64,000 nt of DNA, from contig NW_024104416.1 in NCBI RefSeq assembly GCF_003945595.2, positions 1,439,878-1,503,877 of the forward strand, written 5' to 3'. This document shows positions 40,074-54,184 of this stretch, piece after piece. The position numbers were made by a program, and so were the translations under genes. How positions within the stretch are numbered: position 1 is the stretch's first letter; each line of letters opens with the position of its first letter. The DNA comes from Pipra filicauda (taxonomy: Eukaryota > Chordata > Aves > Passeriformes > Pipridae). A model generated the notes under the pieces. It worked only from the letters and a program-made list of their open reading frames with translations, did not search any database and was not told where the DNA came from.

Positions 40074-43000
40074 AAGAAATCAATAGATATCTCTCAATCT
40101 CAATAGTGCCTAATTAAAAGTAATATAAATAAGTATCAAACTTCTGAGTACAGTAATACAGTGTGAAGTGACAAGCTGAATTTTAGTACATTTTGCACTT
40201 AGCTCTAGTTCCTCTCTAGCCACTGTCAGTAATTTGTTATGGAACTACCCCCAAGTTATCAGAAGAAGCAACAAAAGTTAAGCCTCTCATGAAATTTTAC
40301 GCTCTTGTTAATACTAAACATTTTTTCTCCTTTTTTTTTTTTTTCAAAAAGCCTTGTAGGAAAACAGACAGTCTACCAGTGTTTGTTGACAATTTTTTTT
40401 TCAGGACACTTCAAAAGAAAGATGGGAATCCAGGAAAAATTCTGACCTCACACGTGCATCCTGGTTCTTGTGTAGGATCTTCTGTTCTGCTGTTGCAACA
40501 ATCCTCATAAGAAAATGCAGGTTTTGGCTGTCAGTGCACTATTAAAACTGGTCTGGTTTAACTGTGCCATGATGCACTCCCTGAGTTTAGATATTTAAAA
40601 TGTACATCAGTGTTAATAATCATCACAAGGACCTGAGTTCACAACTTGATAATAGCCAAGGGTTCAACCCCTTAAGTATTATTTAAAGCCTTTTAAAAAA
40701 GATATTTATTATAGATTTTTTGAATAAACTAAGCTTCTGTGCCATACATGCTAGAAATAAAAATGCACATTCTGATGGAGAGCTTCGACTATGTATTATG
40801 GTAAAAAGTATATTAAAAACACACACAAAAAAAAATATAATTGAAGTTCAAATTCTGTTGAGAATGGAACTGAATCAGTGGTATTTTGATCAGAGAGGGA
40901 TGGTCCTGCCAGGTAGAACATAAAGTGTTGGCTATACTTTCTCTCATGAAAACAGGAGCCCATTTAGCCCTACAATGCTGGAGACTATTCCTTAACCACT
41001 CAGGGTAGTGGAGTTTCAAAAATATGCTCAGAAAAGTATGTGATTAAACTCTATTATGCACTCAGCAGATCTTTGTCTTCCGTGGATCTTCATCGCTCCA
41101 CAGACGAGGAAACAGGACCCTGGCTGAGCTAAATAGACTTAACTCTCATTTTAAACTTTTACTAATTAAAGACATTTACAAAAGTGGAGGCTTTTGACTT
41201 AATTTAAAAAAAAAAAAGTAACTTTGGTATAGTATATTACATATGTGTTTTGTGTGTTTGTGTCTAGTCTTTCCTCTCAGTTTTATTCTCCCAGTAAATC
41301 AAGGAGAACTAATTATAAGCCCAGTGATGCCTCATTTCTTTCCTTTCTTCATTCTTTCCCAATTTTACTTAACATCTTGAAATTTTATATGGGACAAAGT
41401 ATTACAAGGAAATCTAAAAACCCAACACAACAAGAAGGGGAACAGAACTTCTATAATTTCTTTGGTTACTTCCAAACAAATGAGCAAAAAATAAGCACAG
41501 AGTCCTGTACAGATTAAACCTGACAAAAGGCTTTCCTCAGTCATATGGTGTTATTGTTCCATTCAAAATATTTTAAAAGTTTGACTGAAAGAAGAAGCAA
41601 TTCCACTTCTGCCAGAAGCGCTCTCCTCCCACTTGGCCTGTACTGTTATTACTGTGCTCCTGGTAGATTATAAATTATGAATTGTATTTAGGAATTTGCA
41701 GACACGTATTTTCTTTGTAAAGGCGGAAGAAAGCACTTATTATTTGTACTTTGATGTATGCCCATACAGTAAAATGGAATCACTGCTTTTATAACACCCT
41801 ATACATTCCAAGCACTTGACCCAAATGTATTTAAGCAAGGCAGTATTATTTGTGTGTGTGAAAAATATCTCTCCCCACCTCACACCTCTTCTCTTTTCTT
41901 GGGGTCTTTTATAGCTCAAAATAGCCAAGCTTATCTCTCTGCCAGCATCCTCAGCTCATCTCAGTGTTCAGGGAGATAAGATTAGAGGCCTTGATCCTCC
42001 TGCTGTTAGAACAAGACCTCAATCTCTCACTGTCTCTATTTAATCAGGTTCCTATTTTAGCTGCCACAAAGCTGTCAACAAAAGAAAATAAACTATACCC
42101 CATCAAGGGGTTAAATTGGATTTCACAATGTGCAAATGCTCATCTGAACAAAATTCCACCTGCACCCTCCATCAGGCAAATTACTTCTGACTTTTAATTT
42201 ATTTCTCTCGGAAATGGAAAGGTATGGCATACCCAAAGTCAATAGGGAATAAGGAACGAGGTGTAATCAGCCTGCTCACCAATTCAGAGCCCTCTTCTCT
42301 GTCAGCTTTAATAGATTTCAGACCACACAGTTTATAGAATGTAAGATGTATCTTTTCTGGTCTGTGTTTTATTTTGGACTTGTCTAGTTAATGGTCCTAA
42401 CAAGTGACAACTGATGTTTGCCTGATGTAACAGTGACTGTAAGACATAAACACGCTACTCAGGTAGATTTTGGACATTCTGTTTCCTTCTTTGGACTGGA
42501 ACAGACCTGGTTTTCATCTGTGCTCATCTGCAGCCCCAGAATTCTGTCACGATTTCTGTCAGGAAACAACCCGACCAAATTTTTATTCAGATCTACTAAG
42601 TAGGCCCAAAAAACCCCAGTGATTAATCACCCGTAACTTAAATATTTTTACTTCTTTGTTTCTAATCATTAGTTAGCAGTATGTTACCAAAAAAAGTTTC
42701 ATTTTCTTGGCCACTGATTGTCTTGTAGATAACAAATAAGTGTTTCAGATTCATTCAAAATATTTCTCCTGTTTTTCCCTCTCGTTAATATTTCTTAATT
42801 TCACCAGGTCAAATCCAAAACCTACTGAAACTGGTAATTCTCCTGGCTCCCTTCTCCCAGAGGAAGAAGCAGCACCCATTAAGTTGACATATCTCTAGGG
42901 TAACAAAATCAGGCTTAGGATAATGCTCATCTACTATGAAAAACTTACTGGTATTGCTTATCCACTTTATTTTTTGTCAGCCCTATAGCAAGGCAGAATT

Positions 43001-46000
43001 TGATCTGCAACAGGGGCACCATTAAAACTTAATCATAAAGCACAAATTAAAAGTAAAATTCACATCCGAAGAAAATTCTTCAATCTCATTAATTTTCTGA
43101 ACAGCATTAGAAAACCTGCACCATCCGTGATCCTCACAAGGGGTAAAGGTCATTTTTTTGCTCTACCAAAAGTAGGAATACCTTCTGCATCTTCCACTTA
43201 TTTTCCAATCCCACGTTGTGAAATGTGCACTTGCCTTCAGTGTGTTTATTGCTGTCTAGTAGGACATCTGGTGCCTTGCTGCTAACATCTGTCTACCTGT
43301 GATCACGTAGTGTTAGGCATAATTTTGCCCTTAATAGATTTCCTCTTTACCTCTGATAGCCTGTATTCTGTGATCTGCTTTATTTTTGCTCTAATTAAGA
43401 TATTCAAATCCTCATAACTGCAAAAGTAATAGATTTAGATTTCTGGATAAAAATGTTTTTTGTTTTGCTTCAGGGTCCTTCTTCAGCTGTGCAACAAGAA
43501 TTAATCATGATGATATTAAAGGTCTTGGGAACATATTATAAAATCAGGGAAAGGAAAAGCAAACGCTCTGAAGGAAAGAAACCAGTAGTGGGATTAGAAG
43601 GTAGATTACACCCTGCTAACAAATTCCCATAGAAGTTCTTCTTTTTATCCTCTTATAATGGCACAGGTTCATGTTTTTCAGCAGAATGATTATCTGAAAA
43701 TCAAATGCAAGTGCCTGGAATAAACAAGGACAAACAGACTCCATGTAGTCAGGACAAGAAGGATAAACCAAACAGGCAAAGATGTAAGCACAGAATACAA
43801 AGGTGGGTTACAAACAGCTGTCAACCCTGCTGACAGATCCTTCTGGAAAGGGACCCCTCACTCCAGCAATTTGGAAACCCAAAACCACAGGCAGTGCTGC
43901 CTTTTACCTCTCTCAGAACGAAGATGCAATTTTTCAGCCCAAACAAATGTGCATTAATGGTACATGGTGGAGCAACAGCATGGGGAAAACAAATACTAGA
44001 GTTTGCTGCTGCTTATTCATCAGCTAAAAGATTTGGGACATTTTAGTGTGAAAGCCTACATTTCAAACAAGAGTTTTAAAATTACTCAACAGCAGGTAGA
44101 TCCCAGGACATGTAACATATTCCATACTGAAAGCTCATCTGAAGATTCCTGAACCCATACAACTGTTCTGACTTAGTTTCCATGTGAAGATATAGTGATG
44201 CATTGAGGAGATCATCTCAGTTATCTCACTATAGCTTATTTTGGATAGCTGAGAAAACGTGTTTGGCCACAAGCCAATTCACATCAAGTCCCACAACCTT
44301 TATTAGTTAAAAAAAAAATAAAAATTGCAAATAAAACTTTGGCCACAGTATTTTATTTTACCTCCAAAAAAAGATGTTTGAAAGGTAGCAAATTCAGATG
44401 AGGTTGCATGCTTGCAATGTACATTCAGTTAAATTTAGCTTAGAAATATTTCTTTTAAAAAAGAAAAATTTACTGATCAGTTAAAACAATGTTTCACATC
44501 AGCAAGTAGTGGGTTTGGTTTTTCAAAGGAGCAGGTAAATGTTTTCTCAGCTCCAATACTAATACAAACACTCCACACTACTAAGTTATTCCTGATTTCA
44601 GGTTATGTTGGAAATGTCTCTGTGTAGAGTAAGAATTACTGTGATTTTATGTGATGGAAACATCATACTAGGGAAAAATTATTATTTGCGTAGCCAAATG
44701 CAAGTGTTGGGGTTCTCAGCCTCTGAGATCTACAAATCACACTGCAGCCCAGGCTGTTTTTCACCGTGCTGCAAAGCTCAAGTACCCTCAGAGGTTCAGA
44801 AAAGAAGCAATCAGACAGGTACTGCCTAGTTAAATATGAGTTATCATTACCATTACCACAACATATTATTAGAAGCTCCATAAGCAGTCATGTATTTTGG
44901 AGAGGCACCAGCTCCAGACACAGAATATATCTGGCAAATATAAATTAACAGATTGTCTTTTGTTTTATAAATTCAAAATATTGTGGAAAACCAAAAACCT
45001 ATTCCACCTCAATGGAATGGCTGAGAGGTAAACCTCTGAAAAGATGAGATTTTAGTTTTGTTTGCATTAAAAATACATACATATTCACCAGGACCCTGAA
45101 GGACTCAGCAGCACCCTAACTACTGACAATTATCAAGGTATTAAGGTACTGCCTGTTCACTCTGAATCAGCAATGTTATTAAAAGTGGTAGGACTTCCCA
45201 CCCACACTGCAGAAAGCTCCAGTCTTCCACTGTAAATGGAGAAAAACACAATTTGCCTGCGTACAAGGATGACCCAGAAAGCTAAATCTTTTCCCCAGGA
45301 AAAATAGATAAACTCGTGCTTAAGTTCCTATAATAGCAGAGCACTCAGCTGTTACCTAATAGAGAATGATGTTGGATCACTGAGTTTTCCCAGGAATTTA
45401 ACATCTCTGCACGAAGTTCTTTCAGTTAATAACCCAGCCCAGGTGGTGGAATAAAGAAGTCTGATGCAAAAATCAAACAAACAAACAAACCAACCAAGCC
45501 TTTGATCTCAGTAATAACTAGAAAGTCAATCAAACTTCCCCAGCGCTTTGTCTCGTACATCAAGGCTTGAAATTCCGAGTTTGAAGCCAAATACTGGTCA
45601 GTGAGTGGAGCCAGCTGCAAAAGCCTGGCACTTGTGACAGTGCCTCTGTTTCCAGGACAGTGGGATAAACGTCTGTGGTGCTCTGCTAATTACAAACCCA
45701 GCAGTCACAAAGCATCAGCCTCAACCCCTGTCAGAAAAGGGCTGTTCTATAAAGGGAACAACACACCATTAGCACTTCACTCCCAAATGGTCCAGACACA
45801 TGGAGGAACAATACATTTGGTTTTCCAAAAGTGTCACTGGATGCCAGGGAAAACAGAACACCAAAAAAAAGTTAGACATCCTATTGTTCCAGCTCAAAGT
45901 GACTCTGAGATCAGACCCTCCACTCACCCCACCTCAAGGTAGCTCTAAATTTAAATGAAATTTGCCAGTTTACACCACAGGATAACCTGGCCCGAGGTAT

Positions 46001-47049
46001 TTAAGAGATTTGAAAACCAGAAATGTAACAAGCAAACCCCAATCCTGCAGCTGTAAACGTGGACTAAATCCTCAGCATCTCCGTATATTGTATCTGATCA
46101 AACAGGCTTTTTGGAGCTTGGCTGTCCATACTCCCACATACACATTTCCAGGATACTTGTTCTGCTTCATTGAGTTTGGAATCAGCATCACCATCAAGAA
46201 GCGTCTCCTCCTGCACACCAATAAGTGACTGTCCAGCACCATGTCCAAAGGGTACAAAACTTTCCTTTCCCTGGTCTGACAGGGCACATCTCCCCCAAAT
46301 TAAAGTCCTTGCACTGTCACATACAATACTAAGATTAATTCAGTATCTTCTTCCCTTTCAAAGCTTTTTCTGGCTGTTTAGCACTCTAACTTTTAGCAGT
46401 TTGACACCCCCCGTGTTTAATCTCTGTGCTGCTGTTCATTCAATGGGCTGGTGTAATTTCTTCACAATTCTAAAGGGCAGCACAAAGAAAAGTAATTTTC
46501 CCTAGTAATAAGATATACACACAGAGAAGCCAAGAAGGGAAGGCACAAATAAAGCCAGATTATCTTGCAGAGTCTGTGGCTGCTCCTTAATGCTAATTTA
46601 AGTTCCCATCAATAGGCAGCTCCTACGACATGACACTTCAATACTGATTCACAGCAAATGCAGAAGTGGTAAGCTGAATCATCCAAATGAAATCCCCACT
46701 ATCAGGCAGAAGGAATAGGAGAACTCAAGCTCTTTCTCTTTACCACAGCTGAGCTTTGCTTTTTATCTGACATGTGCAGTACAATTCCAACAAGGACACA
46801 CAATGAGCAAGGACCACCTACCTGCACTTGCTGCTCCTCTGGCCTAGAGCTGTAAAGACAGCAACTAACTGAGCAGGGTTTGCTTCCACAGGCAATAGTC
46901 AGGGATTTTACTTTTTGGTGGGTTTTCTGCATTTGTGGTGTGTTTTTAGAAGTTTTCTGTCCCATTTGTTCTCTTCTCTGACTGGCCCAGAAAATCTGCA
47001 CCTTCTTGATTGGGTAACTCCTGCAGAGAGAGCTGATGGAGACCTGGCA
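40074..47049. other. Long unannotated AT-rich spacer
   Basis: About 7 kb, the longest stretch here with no family-level repeat. It holds T-rich runs near 40321-40344, an A-rich run near 41205-41218 and a (CAAA)n run at 45474-45495. Open frames such as 45601-45942 and 46170-46505 have no recognisable motif. Any conserved non-coding element in it cannot be seen without alignment. Confidence 0.5.
45474..45495 (+). repeat. (CAAA)n microsatellite
   Basis: About five CAAA units followed by degenerate CCAA units. Confidence 0.85.
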
Positions 47050-47340
47050 ACAGAATCATTAAGGTTGGAAAAGACCTCCAAGACCATGGAGTCCACCCTG
47101 TGCCCGATGCCAACCTTGTCCCCCAGCCCAGAGCACTCAGTGCCACCTCCACTCCTTCCTTGGACACCTCCAGGGTGGGGACTCCACCACCTCCCTGGGC
47201 AGCCCCTGCCAAGGCCTGACCACCCTTTCCAGCAAGAAACTCCCCCTGATGTCCAACCTGAGCCTCCCCTGTCACTAGTTGCCTGGGAATAAAGGCCAAC
47301 CTTTGTCTCACCGCAACCTCCTGTTCTTAGAGAGTGACAG
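47050..47340 (-). mobile_element. CR1 LINE 3' fragment with internal deletion
   Basis: Antisense CR1 of another subfamily: CAGAATCATTAAGGTTGGAA, AAGACCTCCAAGACCATGGA, GTCCACCCTGTGCCCGATGC, CACCTCCCTGGGCAGCCCCT and CTCCCCCTGATGTCCAACCT. It then jumps to CACTAGTTGCCTGGGAATAA and CTCACCGCAACCTCCTGTTC, which suggests that an intervening CR1 stretch has been lost. The longest open frame in the window (161 codons, 46908-47393 minus) runs across this copy and is not a gene. Confidence 0.9.
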
Positions 47341-49397
47341 GCACATTCAAAACACAAATTTCTCCCATCTTTTTTCCAAGCCACAGAACACACTGAGTTT
47401 TACCCTCAGCTGCACTAAGTGCTCCAGAGACTGAAAATTCCAGAAGGAAGGCAGGAGTTACCAACCTGTGCTTTGCTCAAACAGAATTCTCATGACAAAA
47501 TTAACAACCCTGTTCTGGCTGGTTTCTGAGACAAATGAGGATACACAGTGGTGAGAAGAATAGTACTCAGTTCTCATAAGTTTATAGGCACTTTACACCG
47601 TGTCTTGTGTTTTATTTTATTTAATTATAGGAAAGGATGGAATAATTATATTCTTAGATAAAAGGAAATAATCCCACATAAAGCCTAGATCTTTGTTTAG
47701 GTCCAGACATTTGAAAGCGTTTAAGACTCAAAGAAATCAAAGCCAGACTTAGCAGATCTCGAGGAGTGTAAAGTCCCCAGCAGTGCTTGTTGTGACATGG
47801 CCAGTGTTCCAAAAGCTCACAGCACACAAGGTTCTTCTGAACTCTTTTGAGAACCCAGATCTAAGTATGGCATTAGGAGCTGCTGTGTGCTTAGCATACT
47901 TAAGGATCAGACCTGTATGATGGGCTCTTCTGAGCCCTTTTCAAAGTCTGGTCTGCACTTTAAGCATCCAGCTTCACGCATTGTTTCAGTCCTTGGAGGA
48001 TTCAAGAGGTTTATAATGAATTTTTAAAATTGTGAAACTTGAATGAAAAGTGCCTTTTAACAGCTATATAAAGTAGGTTATCTCAGGCAACACATTTGTT
48101 ATTGTTGCTACAGGAGGTATATGCCAACTATAAATACCATTTATTAGCAGTGAATGATAAAGCTTCGGTGTAACTGAGGGCTTAACAGCAGAATGAATTA
48201 ACTCCTGCTCAGACTGCTGCAACTTTAATTCTAACTTGAGGCATTGTGGGGAAAAAATCTCAGGCTCCTCATGCATTTCACCAGCAAAGAGCCAAATGTA
48301 AACAAGCAGCTAAAACAAAAATAGACAGTGGTTACTGGTCATTAGTGTTTAGAAGTGAGTAGCTGTTCTAGCCCTTTATAGAGATGTTATTAGTTCTGAA
48401 ATTGCAAAGACTTGATGTTAATATTTCACTTTTATTAGCTACCTCACCTCCACATTTGGATTAGCTAAGCCAACACCATGCCCCTCTTTTTCAAACTTGA
48501 GAAACTGAAAGAAGTTATTCAGCTTAAATATATTTTTATACCGCAGGAGGAGAAAATACTTTTTGTAAGAATATAAATATTATGGGAAAGTGGGTAGGGG
48601 AGAAGAAAATGACAAGAAAAAGCTAAAAAAAACATTTGCCTTTCCTATTAACTCTGTGTTCTGAAAGCCACAACTCCCTCTTCCCTGGAAGCCAGAAGGA
48701 CATGCAGACAGGCTAATAAGGTGTCAGAAGAAAGCATAATGAGTCCTTAAAAACCCCAATCTAAATGTCACAATTCAAGCCAGACTCTGTGGTGTACCAG
48801 AGACTGATGTGGGATATCTTTATTTTATGGACTGGGACCAGAACATATGTAAGGATGAGATTCTCAACTGAAACTCGCAAAAGAGGTGGTGGACCTACTG
48901 TTAAGATGGAGATATCACTATATAAATTATACCTTGAACATTAAATCACAATTTTCAGGTCACTGTAACATGAATTCGTTGTCTTACAATTAAATTTAGA
49001 ACTTCCAAAAAAATTCTGAGGTTATTAAGGACCCCAATTTGTCTTACACTTTAACTTGGCAAAAAAATAACTCCTCTCAATTCTTCTAATAGTTACCTGC
49101 AAACCCCAAAAAGCTGCAGCCTATTTCTTGTCCCTTGCCACCAGCACGCTCACATCCTTTCCAGAGGCTCTCCTCTCTGTGTCCCTCAAAAGTGTGACTT
49201 TGAATTTAGCAAAGACTCAACAGTTTTAAAGAATATTGATTGAAGGTACAGGAAAGAAGCAACAGAAGGTATGTTGAATCAAGAAACACTTTGGTATTTT
49301 GCAGTATAGGGGTTTCCATATAAAGTTATTCTGTTCACACTCTACTCATGATAAGTCAGGAATTGTGAAAAATAAAGATGGAGACCGACAGGATAAC
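47341..49397. other. Unannotated spacer
   Basis: About 2 kb of AT-rich sequence with nothing recognised. Confidence 0.5.
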
Positions 49398-49692
49398 AAC
49401 AAACTTTTTATAAGGGCGTGTAGTGGCAGGACGAGGGGGAATGGCTTTGAGCTGAAGGAGAGTAGGGTTAGAGCAGATGTTAGGAGGAAATTCTCCCCTG
49501 TGAGGGTGGGGAGGCCCTGGCACAGGTTGCCCAGAGAAGCTGTGGCTGCCCCAGCCCTGGAAGTGTCCAAGGCCAGGTTGGACGGGGCTTGGAGCAACCT
49601 GGGCTGGTGGAAGGTGTCCCTGCCCATGGCAGGGGGTGGAATGAGATGATCTTTGGGGTCCCTTCCAACCCAAACCACTCTGTGATTCTATA
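49398..49692 (+). mobile_element. CR1 LINE 3' fragment
   Basis: Sense-strand CR1 tail of about 295 bp: GGGCGTGTAGTGGCAGGACG, GGGGGAATGGCTTTGAGCTG, GATGTTAGGAGGAAATTCTC, CCCTGGCACAGGTTGCCCAG, CCTTGGAAGTGTCC-type block and CCCTTCCAACCCAAACCACT, ending at CTGTGATTCTAT. It is well preserved. Minus-strand frames at 49346-49707 are antisense to it. Confidence 0.95.
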
Positions 49693-52600
49693 AATACCTA
49701 CACCCATCTGACCACCCGCTTGTCTCTCTCATAAGCAAATTTTGGAGTTCAGCAGTTGCTCTTAGACTTTGTCTAAAATCTGAAAACATTTGAAAAAATA
49801 GGCTTAAATTTTTCCCACTTCTCTCCATGGAAGCCTGTGCTGCAAAGGAAATGCCACCTTCCAGAGCCAGGGGTGGCCCTCTCTGCACCCCCTGTAGCAT
49901 CCACAGAGGCAAAGATTAACCACGTTTGTAAATCAGATCCCTTGCATTCACCAGGGCTCTGATTTATGGCTTTGTAATCTTCATAGTCCAAATTGCAGGG
50001 AAGGAAAAATGGATATTGGAAGAAGTCATAGCAGATGTGTTCACTTCTAAAAAAGAATGCACAACATGTGCTGCAAAATAAAAGCACCATTTGGCAACAT
50101 AAAATATCTTGGCATCTGTGTGAATTTGTAACTGCAGTAAAATATTGATATGGCTGATAAAGCTGAAGTTCCATTTCCCTCTGCCTTTGCGTGTGTGTGC
50201 CTTCAGAGGAAGTTTCCTTTTCATACTGTGGGACTGTCTCTGTATATTCTAGATTTTTTTTAATAGCCTCATATACTTTACCTGATGGGATGGTGAAAAA
50301 ATAAAAATAGAAAGTTCTAGTAACTGAACAGACGACTTTTCCTTGGCCTCACTCCATTGGGAATATATTTGCCTATTTTTTTTCCCTAAACCCAGTAATT
50401 TTAATGTTTAATCTTAAAAATAACAATTAATAGTGGATGATTTTCTGTTAATTAAGAGTCAACATACTTTTTTTTAACTGCATTGAGAACCTTCATACAG
50501 ATTGTAAATGGTCAGAAGTGTCCAAATCTCCTTTGCACAGATCAATCTTCTTTGAGAGTGAGATAAAAATGTACCAAAAAGGAATGGTGTGCTTACATGC
50601 ACAGGTCCAGCTCTGTGTTTTAGGCCATTATTTACATAAACCATTTGTGAAGCTCACATCTGTTCCTGTTCCTTCCCAGGTTTGAGGCTAATCCTTCACA
50701 CTTTGCAAGCAGTTCAAGATAATAGGCTGCTGGAGGTTCGAGGCTGACTACAAAGATCCAGGAATCCCTGAATTTTGTTCATGCTTAGAGAGGAACTTTC
50801 TGTTCTGAGATAGATTAAGCATGAAAACAAAATTCTTCAGAAAATATGTCTGAGAGTATTTGACCTCTGATGCACCTGGCTGGAACAGAGCAAGCACATA
50901 AAAATGAAGATAAATGAGCATTACTGAGTTAAATATTTCTTCTATTAAAGAAAACTGTCATTTCCCCCTCCACAAGGCCTTAATCTCCATTTCAAAATCA
51001 GCTTTATCACTTCTGGATCTGTGACAAACCAATTTTGCCTCCTCCACACAACCAATCACTGTGCCCCATTAAAATAACACTGTACCCTGGGTTTGAGAGA
51101 GCCTAAGATATCATGAATATTGAGAGTACTTCAAATGTAATTTCCTTCTCATAAAAAACTTTGCTGTCTCTCCTGATATAATATGTGGAGGCTGCAAGCT
51201 TGTTCCTTTAATCCATAGCAATTAGTTTCCATCAGGATACACTCCCACTCTGGAGAAGTTTTATAAATGGGGTAGTGATGGTATGTGTTTGAAGAAATTT
51301 CAGCTTCTTAAATCAGAATGAAAACAGCCATGAGGCTCTCCTGGGTCTGTAATGGACTGTAAAAAAGTCTACTGCAATATTTGGTGTCACTAAAACACCT
51401 ACTCTGTGCAAAAGGATTTTTTTCCTATTCAAGGTCTTTTTTTATACACTTACACTCCTCTTAGACCTGTGAAATTCCTACACATCCCCCTTCCCACCAC
51501 TGAAATCATGGAAGTGTGAGGAAGACTGGCAATAAATATATGCACGTAATACAAGTTTACAATCAGGACTGGGAAAAAGTCAAAAGTTACAGAGGAAGTA
51601 GCATCAGGTATGGACTAAAGAGTTTCACTTGACACACACTGTCCCATTTGGCACTTCCTGCCCATCCTCAGGTTATTGGAATGAGATCATTCCGAATCCA
51701 AATGAGAACATTCCTTGTTGCTTTTTCAGTTGTCATTTCTATGACTGTGAATTAACACATGAGTTACTCCCAGGCCTTCACAAGAGACCTTCAGCACCTG
51801 CCCAGGTGGTTTTTCTGGGAAACCTGGAGCAGCACCAGGTATGACCAGTATTTCTCTGGTGCAGCATCACTCTCTGCTATAGAGGTGTTGGCTGCAGATA
51901 AAATAAATGTTTGCTACAGATCAGAGCCATAGTAGAAAAAGCTCAAATTCTAGAAAAGAAAACAAGTTCTAACAAACAAGTTTGGTTTTCGCACAGCAGA
52001 TATTTGTTGTGGTAAGCACTACTTGGCCAGAAGAAAGAAATCCTGCCCATGAAATATTAAAAATATTTCATTTAAGAATCAGTCGATTTTCATGTTCAGA
52101 ATTCATGCCCTTTTTGATATAAGGGTTGGATGCCTTGCTCAGATAACTGGCTAACAGCAAGCAAGCTACTGATACCTTCCCTCTTATTTTAAATAAAAGT
52201 CCATAATAAATCTATCTGACCATAAGCATTACATTACAAACATGAGCCCTCCAGCAAATTATTGAATTGGTTTTGTTAAAGGAGTTTCCCAGCTAAAACC
52301 TTTTTAGGATCCATTATTATTACTGAGATTTTATTTAAATAACATCAATTATAGGAAAGAAAATCAACTCTTTGTACCTGCATGCACAGCTGTCTACATA
52401 ATATTTAAATCCTGGACATAATATACCTTTTATTCTCAAATAAACTAAACAGTTATATTATAGGTATGATTTAAAATACAGTCTCCTTCTCATTCCCTTT
52501 TTCCTTAAAAGAGAACTTTTCATTTAGTAGTGGGTTAACAGGATCTTTTACTCTAAATAAAACTGAAATGCTATGTCTTGTCTCCCCACAGGACAGGTAA

Positions 52601-53324
52601 CTGCCAGCTACCACAAAGCATGAAAAATGTGGATAATCACCATTACTGCACAACAAAAGCTAAAATCAGGAGGGAAACAGGCACATAAACGTGCCAAAAG
52701 TAGTCAGGGTGTGCCTGTTCTACAGGACCCTCTGCAAGGCAATACAAATACTCTGCTACACAGTCCAGGGCCATGTGATTGGTTTGATCATTTCCCCCGT
52801 TCAGGTCTGTGTGTCTGGTGAAGAGAAACAGTCACCAAGAGCTTCTGAAAATATTCACTCGAGTAAATTGCTCATCCTCTGGTTGAAAAGTATTTACACA
52901 CTGACTCCCCAACAAAAGCACGTGGCTGCTGCCTCAGTGGGTGATGAAGCAATAAAGGCTGGACAGGTGGAGTAGATGTCAGTTTAGAGGCAAAATAAAA
53001 CCCTTGTCAAGCTTTCCAAGCCTTTGTTGCTTGGTTTTTAGCTCCTTTTTTGTTTACCTTCTGTATTTCAGCCCCTGGCTGAACAAAAGAGCAGCTGCTG
53101 GATCTGATAATGTTGTTCAGCTTCAGCATTGCTTAGCAAATCAGAATAGTGTTAAGTGGCTTGACTTTATTAGGCTGAGAATTTGCATTGCTCTGCAGAT
53201 GCCCATACATTTCTGTTGTAATGTATATGCATTTATTGAAATACCTACAGGCTTTGGAGCAAAGAATTACTGGCTACTAAAACCAGAAGAAAGCAGTGGG
53301 ATCTACTGGCTGCAGCAGGGGTGA
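49693..53324. other. Unannotated spacer
   Basis: About 3.6 kb with nothing recognised. The frame at 49773-50174 (minus, 133 codons) has no family motif. The GGTTCGAGGC word near 50746 resembles a pol III B box but has no tRNA-like fold around it. Confidence 0.5.
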
Positions 53325-53450
53325 TGAAATTGGGATAAGTAGGTTTAGATTCCAGCTCTGCTACTGACTGAGTATAAGAATTTTGTTACTTCATATATGA
53401 CAATACTAAATAAATGAGGATTCAGTATCAAGCTGCACTGTAAAGGTTCT
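53325..53450 (+). mobile_element. MIR-type SINE relic
   Basis: The best MIR match in the window. GGTTTAGATTCCAGCTCTGC, TACTGACTGAGTATAAG, GTTACTTC, AATAAATGAGGATTCAGTAT and CACTGTAAAGG follow the MIR order (TTCGAATCCCGGCTCTGCCA, then the CTTACTAGCTGTGTGACC, AGTTACTTAACC, AATGAGGATTAAAT and GTAAAGCGC blocks). It is an ancient inactive insertion. Confidence 0.72.
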
Positions 53451-54184
53451 GCACCAATTATCCAGGTCTTACTAGAAACTCCACCATTCTAAGGTATTAT
53501 CTACTTATAAATTGTATTTAAATATGCTACATGTCACTTAGATTGAATACAAAGGAGTGTGTATTACATAGGGGATTAAAATCATCTCACTTCAATTTCT
53601 AGATATACAGAACTTTGGTTAAATATTTTTTGACTTTTACGACTCTCCAGTTATAAAATCAAGAGGCTGATTAGATTGTCTCCACATAAATCTATACCTG
53701 CCACTTCACTGGGTCCCTTAGACAGTCAACCAGGAGACAATCTTGACCACTCAGATGTTTTCAAAGAGGAGACTGGAAAAAGAGAAACCACCTCCAAGGA
53801 AAAAAAAATGCAAGCCCGGCCCTGAAAATTGATTGGTATATCATGGCCAAAATGATGAAAGAAACTACCAGAATGTATTAAAAAAACCTCACAAATATGT
53901 CTTAAGTAAACAAAGCTATTAACTCAGGTTTACAGTCAATAGAAGAAAAGAAGATAAATTGAAAGAAAACATTTTCAAGTGTATTATTAGTAACATTAGC
54001 AGAGCTTTATCTTCATTTTGATTGTTTTCCCCGAGTTCCTGTAGAAAACAGAGCAATCATTATAGTTGCTTTCTCCCCGGTGCCTTAACAGTACATTAAT
54101 GCTCTTAAATAAATGACTTCTGTAAAACCCAAAAAGCAACAAAAACCCCTTAGCGACTGAGTGTGCTTTCAAGTGGGGCTTTCT
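53451..54184. other. Unannotated spacer left of the CpG island
   Basis: AT-rich and CpG-poor. Nothing recognised. Confidence 0.5.

Noticed and set aside
41080..41115. CCACAGACGAGGAAACAGGA, resembling part of the MIR core
   Set aside because: The match is a single short block with no second block in order beside it.
50740..50756. A GGTTCGAGGC word resembling a pol III B box (tRNA or SINE)
   Set aside because: No A box at the right distance and no cloverleaf-like pairing around it could be found.
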